64,000 bases of DNA from Leucobacter denitrificans (GTDB taxonomy: Bacteria; Actinomycetota; Actinomycetes; Actinomycetales; Microbacteriaceae). Shown piece after piece: positions 9,097 to 20,158 of this stretch. The DNA lies in contig NZ_CP060716.1 in assembly GCF_014396385.1 (NCBI RefSeq), positions 2,232,001 to 2,296,000 on the forward strand, read 5' to 3'. Under the pieces are notes generated by a model, which was not told the DNA's origin, searched no databases, and was given only the letters and a program-made list of their open reading frames with translations. The position numbers were made by a program, and so were the translations under genes. The stretch's first letter is position 1, and every line of letters begins with the position of its first letter.

Positions 9097-9114
9097 TGCA
9101 CGCCTTCGGCGAAC
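9097..9114 (+). promoter_or_regulatory. Putative ClgR box upstream of clpC
   Basis: An 18-base site with the core CGCCTTCGGCG and flanks TGCA and AAC fits the actinobacterial ClgR consensus WNNWCGCYNANRGCGWWS at all but the central A. ClgR activates clp genes in Corynebacterium, Streptomyces and Mycobacterium. The site is about 80 bp before the clpC start, a sensible place for an activator. The consensus is recalled from the literature and was not searched. Confidence 0.5.
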
Positions 9115-9196
9115 ATCGGCCCGCTCACGGCTTATGGCACGTAGCCTTGATTCATCGACGGATCCGCGACCGCGCGAACTGTCAAGGAGGGTACAG

Positions 9197-11722
<2,526 letters not shown>

Positions 11723-11741
11723 GAGCCACTAGACTCGCACT

Positions 11742-12269
11742 ATGACGACGAGTGAGCCCCATGAGGGCGTGCTAATTAGGCCCGCAAAGACTCGCGATGT
11801 TGCACACATTGTGAAACTCATGGAGCCACTCGTCGCCGAGCGAATCTTGCTTGGTAAAGACCTCGTAGAACTGTACGGGGCGGTGCCCGAGTTCACGGTC
11901 GCAGTCGATTCAGACGACCAGGTTATCGGGTACGGTGCATTGCACGTCATGTGGGAGCACCTCGGAGAGGTTCGCACGCTCGGCGTCTCACAAGACCATC
12001 TTGGCAAGGGCGTCGGATACGCAATTCTCAAAGTGCTTGAGGAGCGGGCGCGGGCTCTCGGCCTTCAGCAACTCTTCTGCCTGACATTTGAGACCGAATT
12101 CTTCGGTAGAAACGGCTTCGAAGCGGTGGGAGAGAACACCGAGCTTGTTGCCGCCGATGTCTATTCTGAGCTCTTGCGCTCGCAAGACGAAGGCATCGCA
12201 GAGTTTCTCGACCTTGCGCGAGTGAAGCCGAACACGCTTGGCAACACTCGCATGTTGAAGCGGTTGTAG
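11742..12269 (+). CDS. ArgA-like amino-acid N-acetyltransferase (GNAT)
   Basis: 175 residues forming one GNAT domain. The acetyl-CoA loop is HLGKGVGYAILKVLEERARALG, and FCLTFETEFFGRNGF is typical of the short actinobacterial N-acetylglutamate synthase group (relatives of M. tuberculosis Rv2747), which lacks the kinase-like domain of E. coli ArgA. It would acetylate glutamate or glutamine as the first step of arginine synthesis. The gene lies 19 bp after clpC, as in related genomes. The assignment to ArgA rather than another GNAT rests on these motifs. Confidence 0.8.
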   Translation: MTTSEPHEGVLIRPAKTRDVAHIVKLMEPLVAERILLGKDLVELYGAVPEFTVAVDSDDQVIGYGALHVMWEHLGEVRTLGVSQDHLGKGVGYAILKVLEERARALGLQQLFCLTFETEFFGRNGFEAVGENTELVAADVYSELLRSQDEGIAEFLDLARVKPNTLGNTRMLKRL

Positions 12270-12295
12270 GCGAGCCTCGGGGGTACGCTGAGGCC

Positions 12296-12901
12296 ATGGC
12301 TCCCGCAAAAGATCGAAGCGTATATGTGCGCAGGCGGATCGTGGTGCTTCTTGCGCTAGTTGCTGTTGTCGCCGCGGTTGTACTCATCATCGTTCGCCCG
12401 GGTTCGAGCGGCGGCGCGAAAGAGGTAGCGTCGGTCGAGGTGCCGAGCGATCTCACTGAAGACCCCGAACCAGTCAGCACTGAGGAAACACCGGAGACTC
12501 CCGCGTGTCAGTCAGCGGATCTCGACGTTGTAGCAGTCACCGATCAGCCTTCGTATGGGGCAGGTGAGAACCCTGAGTTCTCGCTCACCGTCACGAATTC
12601 TGGCTCCGAGGCGTGCATCGCAGATCTGGGTACTGCGGGAATGACATTCGCAGTCTCGAGTGGCAGTGATGAGGTGTGGCGATCCGCCGACTGCCAAACT
12701 TCGCTCGACAGCCTGCCCGTCATTCTCGACGCGGGTGAAAAACTCGAAACTGAGTCGGTGTCTTGGGACCGCACCCGTTCGAGCGCGGAAACCTGTGACA
12801 TCACGCGAGACGCGGTCGTCGCAGGCGGTGCCTCGTACCACCTGACAGTTTCTGCCGGTGGCTCCGAAAGTAAGGAAACCGCCCAGTTCTTGCTCTACTA
12901 G
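12296..12901 (+). CDS. Membrane-anchored exported protein, Ig-like domain
   Basis: 201 residues. A basic N terminus (KDRSVYVRRR) precedes one hydrophobic helix (IVVLLALVAVVAAVVLIIV), then a Pro/Glu/Thr-rich linker and an extracytoplasmic beta-rich domain from about residue 65. Four cysteines (residues 67, 102, 130 and 163) could form disulfides. The sequence FSLTVTNSGSEACIADL resembles Ig-like or DUF4232-type folds. It is probably a cell-envelope protein anchored by its N terminus. No enzymatic motif is seen. It lies 26 bp downstream of the acetyltransferase. Confidence 0.7.
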   Translation: MAPAKDRSVYVRRRIVVLLALVAVVAAVVLIIVRPGSSGGAKEVASVEVPSDLTEDPEPVSTEETPETPACQSADLDVVAVTDQPSYGAGENPEFSLTVTNSGSEACIADLGTAGMTFAVSSGSDEVWRSADCQTSLDSLPVILDAGEKLETESVSWDRTRSSAETCDITRDAVVAGGASYHLTVSAGGSESKETAQFLLY

Positions 12902-12911
12902 CATTGAGAGC

Positions 12912-13588
12912 ATGACTCAGCAGCCTCCTCACGGGTATCAGCCGCCGCAACAACCGCAGTACCAGCAAGTGCCGCCCACCTACCAGCCGGCGCCGCAGAT
13001 GCCCGCACCGAAGCCGCCGACAAATGTCTTCGCGATCATTTCACTTATTGGTGCATTCTTCTTGAGCATTGTCGGCATCATCTTCGGCCACATTGCGTTG
13101 AGTCAGATTAAGCGCACGGGGAGAGCGGCCGGGGGCTCGCACTTGCGGGAACGATTATTGGCTATGTGCGCCTTGCGGGTGAAGTGCTGGGTATTGTCTT
13201 CGCAATCTTGTTCTTTGGCATCTTTGGGTCGCTCGCCTCGCAGAATATCTCGGGCACACTCGAACAACTCGAACAGTTTGAAGAGCCGTATTACGGCGAG
13301 GATTCCGAGCTGCAAGACATGCCGTGGTCGGGAACCGAGAAGGAAGCGTTTTGCACCGCTCTCGATAACTACGACCTGAGCTATGACGATGAGTATGCCT
13401 ATTACGAAGAACTGCTCGCAGTAACCGACGACCCGGAGTTCGCCGCACTTGTTGAGGCGCAGTTAGACTCGTTCGAGCTCGACTTCGAGAACATGACTGA
13501 AGAGGAATACACAGAGTTCCTTGATCAGACTGAAGCCTGGGCGCAGGCCCATGGAGAGCAACTCGACGAGTGCTATTACATGGAGTAA
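12912..13588 (+). pseudogene. DUF4190-type membrane protein, broken by a 1-base frameshift
   Basis: The gene starts at ATG 12912 with a Pro/Gln/Tyr-rich cytoplasmic tail and a first membrane helix (FAIISLIGAFFLSIVGIIFGHIALSQIKRTG). It then loses frame at the GGGG run 13118-13121. Restoring one G gives GESGRGLALAGTIIGYVRLAG and joins to the frame ending at 13588, which carries the second helix and an acidic C-terminal domain. DUF4190 proteins have exactly this two-helix GHIAL...GRGLALAG layout. The repaired product would be 225 residues. Because rpsL shows the same kind of error, a sequencing undercall is the likely cause. Confidence 0.8.
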
Positions 13589-13600
13589 CTTGCTCGTCGT

Positions 13601-15295
13601 CTAACCTGCTGCGACTGAGCGACCAGCGGCTCGCCCAGAGAAAAGGCAACCGCCGAGGAACGTGCCCTCGAGCGCGTTGTACCCGTGCACGCCTCCACCA
13701 CCGAACCCGGCAGCCTCACCAACAGCGTAGAGACCAGGGATCGGCGCACCTGACTGATCGAGCGCCCGCGATTCGAGGTCGGTCTGAATGCCACCGAGGG
13801 TCTTGCGGGTCAGCACGTGTAGTTTGACGGCGACGAGCGGGCCCGCATCCGGATCCTGCAGTCGGTGAGGTTTTGTAGTGCGGGTGAGCTTGTCTCCCAG
13901 GTAGCGGCGAGAATTGTGAACGCTCATCGCCTGTGCGTCCTTCGAGAACGGATTATCGAACTCCGCGTCTCGGGCGCGCACTACCTGCTCGACGGTTGTT
14001 GCGTCGAGTAAGGGCTCGTCGGTCAGTGCGTTCATCTTCGCGACGAGTTCGGCTACGGTGTCGGCAACTACGAAGTCCTCTCCTCGATCGATGAACGCCT
14101 GGACCGGCCCAGGAGCCCCCTTGCCCAGACGTGTCTTCAGAAGGAGTTTGCGATCTCGTCCTGTGAGGTCGGGATTTTGCTCGGAACCGGAGAGCGCGAA
14201 CTCCTTAGCTGCGATACGGCTGGTGACAATAAACCACGAGTGCGAGTGCTCCGAGAGACCCGGAAGAGTGCGAAGCAGTTTTAGCGTGCCGAGGGTATCG
14301 TGGCCGGGCAGCCCCGGAGCGGGGAGCCGTCTGCCGAGTGCGTCGATCCACAACGGCGAAGGACCGGGCAGAATGCGAATCGCGTGCCCGGGCCAAACCG
14401 GATACCAGTTCTTGATTCCCTCGGTGTAGTGCCACATTCGGTCTTGATTCACGAGGCGAGCCCCGGCCTCGCCAGTGATGCCAATCATGCGACCGTCAAC
14501 GTATGCGGGAACACCGGTCACCATTTCCTTCGGAGCGGTTCCAAGCCGCTCAGGCCAGTACTTACGCACGAGGTCGTGATTGCCGCCGATGCCGCCACTC
14601 GCGACAATCACTGCGCCAGCGCGAAACTCGAAATCGCCGATGACATCTCGGTTCGAGGCGACTGCTCGAGGGCTGTCGTCGTCAGCGAGGCGTGCACCCC
14701 GAACCCCGACGACCGAACCGTTCTCGACGATAATCTCGTCCACCCGGTGACGGTGCATGAAACGCGTGAGACCAACGCTCGCGGCTTCCTTCGCCGATTC
14801 GATGAATGGCGCGATAATTCCCGTGCCGGTACCCCAGGGGATATGAAAGCGTGGCACCGAGTTACCGTGTCCGGTGGCAGAAAGATCGCCGCGCTCCGCC
14901 CACCCGACGACAGGAGTGAGGTCAATGCCGACCTCGCGGATCCACTCACGTTTTTCACCCGCGGCCCACTCAACGTATGCGCGGCCCCACCGCGCAGCCC
15001 AGCCGTCTTCGCCAAGACCATCGCCCTGCTCGTCGTCGTCCACTCGATCCCACTGCGCGCTGCCCTGCCAGTCTTGCCAAGCGAGGTCGAACGAATCTTT
15101 CACCCCAAACCTGCGCTGCTCTGGCGAGTCGACGAGAAAGAGGCCGCCGAAAGACCACCAGGCCTGACCGCCGAGGTTTTGTGGCCCCTCCTGATCCACA
15201 ATGATGGTGGTGAGCCCCGCTAGATAGGCCTCGCGAGCGGCTACCAGGCCCGAGAGCCCCGCCCCCACGATGATGAGATCGGCATTGATTTCCAT
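13601..15295 (-). CDS. FAD-binding dehydrogenase (KsdD/fumarate-reductase flavoprotein fold)
   Basis: 564 residues. The N terminus has the FAD-binding GAGLSGLVAAREAYLAG (residues 11-27), and the C terminus has the second FAD contact, LYAVGEAAGFGGGGVHGYNA with GTFLGGCLFSGRAAG. The conserved NLGGQAWWSFGGLF and the overall length match the group of putative FAD-dependent dehydrogenases related to 3-ketosteroid dehydrogenase and succinate/fumarate flavoproteins. The substrate is unknown. It is the last gene of a minus-strand set with the PlsC acyltransferase (9 bp upstream) and VanY-like peptidase, so co-transcription is likely. Confidence 0.85.
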   Translation of the reverse strand: MEINADLIIVGAGLSGLVAAREAYLAGLTTIIVDQEGPQNLGGQAWWSFGGLFLVDSPEQRRFGVKDSFDLAWQDWQGSAQWDRVDDDEQGDGLGEDGWAARWGRAYVEWAAGEKREWIREVGIDLTPVVGWAERGDLSATGHGNSVPRFHIPWGTGTGIIAPFIESAKEAASVGLTRFMHRHRVDEIIVENGSVVGVRGARLADDDSPRAVASNRDVIGDFEFRAGAVIVASGGIGGNHDLVRKYWPERLGTAPKEMVTGVPAYVDGRMIGITGEAGARLVNQDRMWHYTEGIKNWYPVWPGHAIRILPGPSPLWIDALGRRLPAPGLPGHDTLGTLKLLRTLPGLSEHSHSWFIVTSRIAAKEFALSGSEQNPDLTGRDRKLLLKTRLGKGAPGPVQAFIDRGEDFVVADTVAELVAKMNALTDEPLLDATTVEQVVRARDAEFDNPFSKDAQAMSVHNSRRYLGDKLTRTTKPHRLQDPDAGPLVAVKLHVLTRKTLGGIQTDLESRALDQSGAPIPGLYAVGEAAGFGGGGVHGYNALEGTFLGGCLFSGRAAGRSVAAG

Positions 15296-15304
15296 GCCGC
15301 CATG

Positions 15305-15991
15305 CTATGCCCCGCGGCCACCCTCGGCATAGGTGTCGGCGCGCTCCTGCCCGGTAAGTGCGTGGATCGCCTCCATGATTCGCTCGGTAGCCTCCCTGCG
15401 GGCGCGGCCGGCTGGGAGCGAGGCAAGATCGCTGAGGTCGAGCGGCTCTCCATAGCGGATCGCAACTCGCGGTACCCTCCCAGATTGTGGATCTTTGAGC
15501 TTGCGATTTGTTCCAATGAGCCCGACGGGTACGACCGTCGCTCCGGTTTCGAGTGCGAGCCAGGCGGCTCCGCTTCGACCGCGGTACAGTCTGCCGTCGC
15601 GGGAGCGGCTCCCCTCAGGGAAGACAGCGAACACGTTGCCGGTGGCGAGCACATCACGGCCGGCGTCGAGAGCGGATTGCGCAGCTGAGGAGGCCTCGCG
15701 GTGTACCGGTACCGCGCCGATGCTCGTAAAGAACCACTTGCCAAAACGGCTCCTGAAGAGCGATGCCTTCGCGAGAAACTGCACCTTTCTCGGTGCGAAT
15801 GAAGGGATAAGGATCGTGTCGAGTCCCGAAAGGTGATTGCTCGCGAGCAAGACTGGGCCCTCGGCAGGTACGTGTTGCCTGCCGGTTATGCGCGGGCGGA
15901 ATCTGATCCACAACAGCGGAATGAGCAGCGCACGGCCGATGACATATACCGGCCCCGGCTTGGCTGCCGCTGCGAGAACACTTCGATCCAC
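15305..15991 (-). CDS. 1-acyl-sn-glycerol-3-phosphate acyltransferase-like (PlsC family)
   Basis: 228 residues, GTG start. The PlsC signature is clear: NHLSGLD (the NHx4D catalytic motif, residues 52-58), KASLFRSRFGKWFFTSIGAVPVHR, and the substrate-binding FPEGSRSRDG near residue 125 with VPVGLIGT further on. A short hydrophobic N terminus (YVIGRALLIPLLWI) suggests membrane association. It should transfer an acyl chain to a lysophospholipid in phospholipid synthesis. It lies 15 bp after the VanY-like gene and 9 bp before the flavoprotein gene. Confidence 0.9.
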   Translation of the reverse strand: MDRSVLAAAAKPGPVYVIGRALLIPLLWIRFRPRITGRQHVPAEGPVLLASNHLSGLDTILIPSFAPRKVQFLAKASLFRSRFGKWFFTSIGAVPVHREASSAAQSALDAGRDVLATGNVFAVFPEGSRSRDGRLYRGRSGAAWLALETGATVVPVGLIGTNRKLKDPQSGRVPRVAIRYGEPLDLSDLASLPAGRARREATERIMEAIHALTGQERADTYAEGGRGA

Positions 15992-16006
15992 GATAGGAGC
16001 CTAGCG

Positions 16007-16825
16007 CTAACCCGCGTAGTCAGGGGCCGCTGGGAGGCCGAAGAACTCCTCGAGCGTGAGCACACCCGTGTCTCGCATTTCAAGTGCCAGTTCAGTGCCG
16101 ACGTAGCGGTAATGCCAAGGCTCAGGCATGTAGCCGGTCACTGATTCTTTGCCCGCAGGGTAACGCTCGATGAAGCCGTACTCGGGGGCATGCTCGTGCA
16201 GCCACAGGCCCGAGGGCGTGTTCGCGAAGCAGCTGTCAAGCGTGCATCCATCGGCAGCGTCGAAGTCGGCGGTGAGACCGGTCTGATGCTCGGAATGTCC
16301 GGGGCGCGCCGAGGTGGTATCGGCAAACGCTTGCCCCTGATTCGTCACGAAACTGCCGTACACGCTCACTTGCGTGTCATAGCTGCGATAGGCGCTCGCG
16401 ATACGCAGGTACAGCCCATCTGTCGCGGCCGCCGCCACCATTTGTTCAGTGGCCTGTGATGCAACCTGGCGGAGCGGCTGACCGTTTGTGTTATCTACCT
16501 GCGGGTACACGAGGTCTGTTGGCACGTAGCTCGGAGGATTGAGTGGGCGCAACTTGTTTACGACAACCCAGATCGATGTTGGATCATCGATTGAATAGGC
16601 GCTGGTATCGAATGCCGGTGGTTCAGGCGTCGGCTCTGGCTCTTCAGTCGGGGTGGGTGCCGGGCTTGGCTCAGCGGTGGCAGTGGGTTTTGGTGTTGGC
16701 TCGGGATCGTCTGCGGCGCAACCGGCCGCACCAAGAAGCAGGCCCACGGTGCTCAACATCATCAGCGAAGAAAGCGCGTTCCTTGAAAACTTTCGTTTGG
16801 TCCGGGTCTCTCCGCGATTGAGCAT
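16007..16825 (-). CDS. D-alanyl-D-alanine carboxypeptidase lipoprotein, VanY type (M15B)
   Basis: Starting at the ATG at 16825 (MLNRGETRTKRKF) gives 272 residues; an in-frame ATG at 16861 overlaps the divergent gene and is less likely. A signal peptide with a lipobox LLGAAGC predicts a lipoprotein, followed by a Thr/Pro/Glu-rich linker. The peptidase domain shows SAYRSYDTQ, SARPGHSEHQTGLTADF (zinc ligands His and Asp) and PEPWHYRY (third ligand). It should trim D-Ala from peptidoglycan stem peptides outside the membrane. It is first in the minus-strand set with plsC-like and FAD genes. Confidence 0.9.
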   Translation of the reverse strand: MLNRGETRTKRKFSRNALSSLMMLSTVGLLLGAAGCAADDPEPTPKPTATAEPSPAPTPTEEPEPTPEPPAFDTSAYSIDDPTSIWVVVNKLRPLNPPSYVPTDLVYPQVDNTNGQPLRQVASQATEQMVAAAATDGLYLRIASAYRSYDTQVSVYGSFVTNQGQAFADTTSARPGHSEHQTGLTADFDAADGCTLDSCFANTPSGLWLHEHAPEYGFIERYPAGKESVTGYMPEPWHYRYVGTELALEMRDTGVLTLEEFFGLPAAPDYAG

Positions 16826-16859
16826 GGGTTTATCGTATCGTCGGTGGCAGAATGAAAGC

Positions 16860-17435
16860 ATGGTGATCGGAACCGCAGACCTGCCCGAATCGGATGGACC
16901 GGAGGACCGCCCGACGCCAGCCGGAAACCCTGCTTGGCTGAACGACGAAGAGCTTCATTTTGTACGTTCACGGGTGCCGGTGCTTTACGTTGAGGCGGTG
17001 CCAGTTCGGGTCGATGGGCTCGGAAAAGTGACCGATGTTGGGTTGCTTCTGCGCAGTACACCTGAGGGACACCTCACGCGGGCCTTTGTATCTGGACGCG
17101 TTCGTTTCGGAGAACCCGTGCGCGAGGCACTATTCCGTCACCTTGAGAACGACCTCGGCCCGATGGCATTTCCGCAGATGCCGTCGACCCTGCTGCCTGC
17201 GCAGGTCGCCGAGTACTTTCCAATGCCGGGTATTTCACAGTTCGTTGACGAGCGGCAGCACGCGGTTTCGCTCGTCTACGTTGTGCCAGTAACCGGAAGT
17301 TGCAACCCTCGCCAAGACGCGCTCGAAGTCACCTGGATGAGCCCAGAAGACGCGCTCGCCGACGATATGCTCTCGCAGCTTTCCGGCGGGCGCGGTGCGC
17401 TCCTGAGGCAGGTGCTCGGCGCAGTCGGCTGCTAG
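16860..17435 (+). CDS. NUDIX-fold family protein (DUF4916-like)
   Basis: 191 residues from the ATG at 16860; the frame is open further upstream, but that part is antisense to the lipoprotein signal. The N terminus, GNPAWLNDEELHFVRSRVPVLYVEAVPV, and the body, VTDVGLLLRSTPEGHLTRAFVSGRVRFGEPVREALFRHLENDLGP, match actinobacterial NUDIX-related DUF4916 proteins. The Nudix box itself is degenerate: REALFRHLENDLG takes the place of REx2EExG, so hydrolase activity is uncertain. It is convergent with the SprT-like gene, with overlapping stops. Confidence 0.7.
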   Translation: MVIGTADLPESDGPEDRPTPAGNPAWLNDEELHFVRSRVPVLYVEAVPVRVDGLGKVTDVGLLLRSTPEGHLTRAFVSGRVRFGEPVREALFRHLENDLGPMAFPQMPSTLLPAQVAEYFPMPGISQFVDERQHAVSLVYVVPVTGSCNPRQDALEVTWMSPEDALADDMLSQLSGGRGALLRQVLGAVGC

Positions 17436-17908
17436 CTCGCGACGCGTCTACGTTGCCACCGAATGAGGTGCGCTTCGTTGAAAGCGCCGCGCTCACATCT
17501 GGTACATGAATTTGGGCGCGACGGCTTGCGGTAGCGATAGTGAGCATGGCCCCCGGGGCAGAGACCTATCCAGGGGGCCTGCTCTTGTGAGATGTCGCCT
17601 GAGTGAGTGCGGCCGCCGACATAACCGAGACCCCTTGCGATCCGCCGCCATTCGGGGCCATGACCCGCGTCTGGGCCCGCGAGCGCGTGCGCGACCTCGT
17701 GGAGAAGCGTCTGGTGATTCTCATCGTCGTCGAATTCGGCCGCGAGGTAGCGAGATACTGTGATTCGGCGATCGGTGTAGTTGCACAGGCCAGCGCGGCG
17801 CTTCGCTCGGTCAAAACCAAAGGTCCATGCTCCCTCACCAAATTTTGGGTCGAGATGGAGGCGGATCAGTGCCTCGGCCCAGATCTGAACGCGACTGAGC
17901 TCACTCAC
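17432..17908 (-). CDS. SprT-like zinc metalloprotease domain protein
   Basis: GTG at 17908 overlaps the upstream stop by 4 bp (GTGA) and gives 158 residues; the longer frame to 18061 is antisense-like overlap with the upstream gene. The SprT-like signature is plain: LLHEVAHALAG with HGPEWRRIARGLG supplies the HExxH-type zinc site. A C-terminal zinc-ribbon follows (LCPGGHAHYRYRKPSRPNSC then RC). Members are small metal-dependent proteases or DNA-associated proteins; the substrate is not known here. It is co-translated with the spermidine-synthase-like gene. Confidence 0.85.
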   Translation of the reverse strand: MSELSRVQIWAEALIRLHLDPKFGEGAWTFGFDRAKRRAGLCNYTDRRITVSRYLAAEFDDDENHQTLLHEVAHALAGPDAGHGPEWRRIARGLGYVGGRTHSGDISQEQAPWIGLCPGGHAHYRYRKPSRPNSCTRCERGAFNEAHLIRWQRRRVAS

Positions 17909-18798
17909 TCCTCTCTCCCGAAAATTCCGGGCGAGGGGGCTGGCGAGTCTTTCGCGGTCGCGTCTGTCACCGGCTTCGTCGTACCAATGAGTTCTGAGAG
18001 TTCTCGCCCCGCAAGCAACCGGGCCGGGTGGGGGCCACCGGCGAGGAGCCGTGGAAGCCAATCGAGTTCAGAGTGCGAACCGCTGTCGTCTACTTGAGAA
18101 GCGAGCATCACGACGTTACCGAATCGGCGCCCCTTTAGCACCTGTGGTTCGGCAATTACCGCGACCTCAGAGAACAGTGAAGAGAGCGTGGCGAGCTGGC
18201 CGCGCACAAACGGGAGTCCTTTCCCATCTGCCGCATTCACGACCACGAGTCCGCCGGGCGCGAGCAGTGGGCGAACTTGTTCGTAAAACTCAACGCTCGA
18301 TACGTGCGCAGGTGTTTGCGATCCAGCAAAAATATCGACGATCACCAGATCCATCGCACCGTGCATACCTGCAGGGAGCTTGCCGAGCACCTCGCGAGCG
18401 TCACCGTGACGCACACGAATGCTCGCGCGTCGGGGTAGGGGAGCAGCTTCACGCACGAGGTCGACGAGTGCACTTTCGAGTTCAATGACTTGCTGCCGAC
18501 TACCGGGTCGCGTTGCTTCGACATACCGTGGAAGAGTGAACGCACCGCCACCGAGGTGCAACGCTGATATTGGCGCACCCGGAGTGCGGAAGAGGTCAAT
18601 GACATGGCCGATACGACGCATGTATTCAAAGAACAGATCTGAGGGGTCGCGAAGGTTCACGTGTGACTGCGGCGTGCCGTCAACGACGAGTTGGACTGCC
18701 CCAGGAACCCAACGATCTTCTTCAATATGCGCCGATCGACCGGAAGACAATGTAATTGGTTCGGGTAACTTCACAGATTGGCCTCGCTCATGGCCCAA
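17905..18798 (-). CDS. Spermidine synthase-like SAM-fold protein
   Basis: 297 residues. A short N-terminal beta domain (ITLSSGRSAHIEEDRWVPGAVQLVVDG, PQSHVNL) precedes a Rossmann methyltransferase-type core with ALHLGGGAFTLPRY (residues 78-91), an acidic VIELE, the HGDAREVL loop and DLVIVDIFAG. This is the polyamine-synthase fold widely found in actinobacteria. Whether it really makes spermidine is unclear, as many relatives have other or unknown roles. It runs divergently from the WXG gene cluster and overlaps the SprT-like gene by 4 bp. Confidence 0.8.
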   Translation of the reverse strand: MGHERGQSVKLPEPITLSSGRSAHIEEDRWVPGAVQLVVDGTPQSHVNLRDPSDLFFEYMRRIGHVIDLFRTPGAPISALHLGGGAFTLPRYVEATRPGSRQQVIELESALVDLVREAAPLPRRASIRVRHGDAREVLGKLPAGMHGAMDLVIVDIFAGSQTPAHVSSVEFYEQVRPLLAPGGLVVVNAADGKGLPFVRGQLATLSSLFSEVAVIAEPQVLKGRRFGNVVMLASQVDDSGSHSELDWLPRLLAGGPHPARLLAGRELSELIGTTKPVTDATAKDSPAPSPGIFGREE

Positions 18799-18960
18799 AG
18801 TCTACGTGGGGCATCAGACAATCGTCTTGATGTGAAATCTAGTTAAACTTTTTTGGCAGAAACTTGGCATCGAACTCTTACGGCACATAAGCTTTTTGTT
18901 GTGATTGCTGCGGTGCGGCAATTTTTTATGTGAGAACATCTTCGTCGAGAGGGGCCCACC

Positions 18961-19254
18961 GTGGCTGATATTCGTGTAACTTCCGAGTCGCTTTCAGGTG
19001 TGGCTGGCCAGCTTTCGAGCGGCTCGCAGTCGATTGAATCGCAGCTCTCGAACCTGAAGTCGCTGGTCGACGGCCTGGTCGGTGGGGACTGGTCGGGTGC
19101 GGCGTCGCAGTCGTTCAACGAACTGTACGGTCAGTGGGACCAGGCAGCGATTCAGCTCAAGGAATCTCTCCAGGGAATCAGCGAACTGCTGAACCAGGCA
19201 TCGCTCTCGTACGAAGATTCTGAGAACCAGATCTCTTCGACGTTCCAGGGTTAA
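18961..19254 (+). CDS. WXG100 family protein (ESAT-6-like), WSG variant
   Basis: 97 residues, GTG start after a GAGAGGGG site. The protein is two helices with a central turn WSG (residue 42 onward, GGDWSGAASQSFNELYGQW), the mark of WXG100 substrates and partners of type VII secretion. The upstream 160 bases are unusually T/A-rich for this region (TTTTTT runs at 18847 and 18922), suggesting a strong own promoter. It opens a four-gene run with two further WXG-type proteins and the large toxin. No EccC, EccD or mycosin gene is present in the window, so the secretion machine must be elsewhere. Confidence 0.9.
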   Translation: MADIRVTSESLSGVAGQLSSGSQSIESQLSNLKSLVDGLVGGDWSGAASQSFNELYGQWDQAAIQLKESLQGISELLNQASLSYEDSENQISSTFQG

Positions 19255-19313
19255 TTCTCTGAGTCGAGCCCTGCGGGGCTCCGCGTTCAGATAGATCCCG
19301 GAAGGAGTGAACC

Positions 19314-19835
19314 ATGACAACGTTTCGCGTACGCGCCGCGAGCCTTGGCGAAGTCTCGGCTCAGCTGCAAGGTGTACTCGCAGTGTTCGATGCGCACGTA
19401 GCTTCTGTGACCTCAAAAGTGAATGCGGTTTCGGGTGTTTCCTGGGAGGGCGAAGACCAGGTCGCATTTGCTGAGCGTTTCGCAACATGGCAAGAGACTG
19501 CAGATCTCGTACGCATGTCACTCACCACTCTTTCGATGCAACTCAACGGCGCTGAAGGCGCGTACACCCAGCTCGAAGCCGGGGTGCGCGGTCGCATGCT
19601 GCAGGGCAAGCAGAATCAGGCCCCGCTGCTCGAGGTTGCTGAAGATATTGAAGAAGCGGTTGACACGGGTCTTGAGCGCTCGCGTACCGCTGAGAAGAAG
19701 CCAGTTGGCGGTGCCGTCGTCGGCGGCTCGGTGACGGCACGCACTGGCCGTGGTGAAGCTGGTCAGGGCGAGAAGGTTTCCCTCGCCTCTGCGACGGCTC
19801 AACCTACACAGGTTCCTGCGGGGGAGACAGCATGA
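19314..19835 (+). CDS. WXG100-like protein with C-terminal extension, WEG variant
   Basis: 173 residues. The N-terminal 95 residues form a WXG100-like hairpin with the turn SWEGEDQVAFAERFATW. A low-complexity, Gly/Ala/Thr/Glu-rich C-terminal tail of about 75 residues follows, which single-domain WXG100 proteins lack. SD GGAAGGAG precedes the ATG. It overlaps the third WXG gene by 4 bp, so these two are coupled. It is probably a helper or adaptor that pairs with the toxin's N-terminal region for type VII export; this is inference from gene order. Confidence 0.78.
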   Translation: MTTFRVRAASLGEVSAQLQGVLAVFDAHVASVTSKVNAVSGVSWEGEDQVAFAERFATWQETADLVRMSLTTLSMQLNGAEGAYTQLEAGVRGRMLQGKQNQAPLLEVAEDIEEAVDTGLERSRTAEKKPVGGAVVGGSVTARTGRGEAGQGEKVSLASATAQPTQVPAGETA

Positions 19836-20143
19836 GTGAGCAAGCAGCAGACGTAGCAGCACTGCAGAGCATGAACGAGTCGCTGACCTCAATGATTGAG
19901 TACGCTGACGCGCTTCGGGCTGGAGCCTCGGCATTTGCCTACATGCTTCCGGCCGAGTGGCAGGGGCCTGCGTTCTCGCGGTTCCTCGTCGCGTTCGAGA
20001 CCTGGGCTGCGGGTGCTCAGTCGCTTACAGAAGAGACCGCGCAGCTGCAGGCGCACGCCGCCGCAGTGCTCTCAGCGTATGAGCAGGGAATTGAAACACT
20101 CGATTCGCAGTGGTCGACATATCGCTCCCAGATGAGCGCATAA
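19832..20143 (+). CDS. WXG100-like protein, WQG variant
   Basis: 103 residues, starting MSEQAADVAALQSMNE and overlapping the previous gene by ATGA. Two helices flank the turn EWQGPAFSRFLVAFETW. Together with the WSG and WEG proteins it gives three different WXG-type proteins directly before one toxin, as in LXG- and CpnT-type effector loci where small helical partners chaperone the effector. It ends 15 bp before the toxin start. Confidence 0.82.
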   Translation: MSEQAADVAALQSMNESLTSMIEYADALRAGASAFAYMLPAEWQGPAFSRFLVAFETWAAGAQSLTEETAQLQAHAAAVLSAYEQGIETLDSQWSTYRSQMSA

Positions 20144-20158
20144 AGGGAGAACTTCCGA

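Noticed and set aside
9134..9196. Upstream start for ClpC at 9134
   Set aside because: The extra 21 residues do not resemble ClpC, and the ATG at 9197 has a strong ribosome site.
12858..13379. The two halves of the DUF4190-type gene as separate genes
   Set aside because: The second half has no good start or ribosome site, and one added G makes a single protein of the expected layout.
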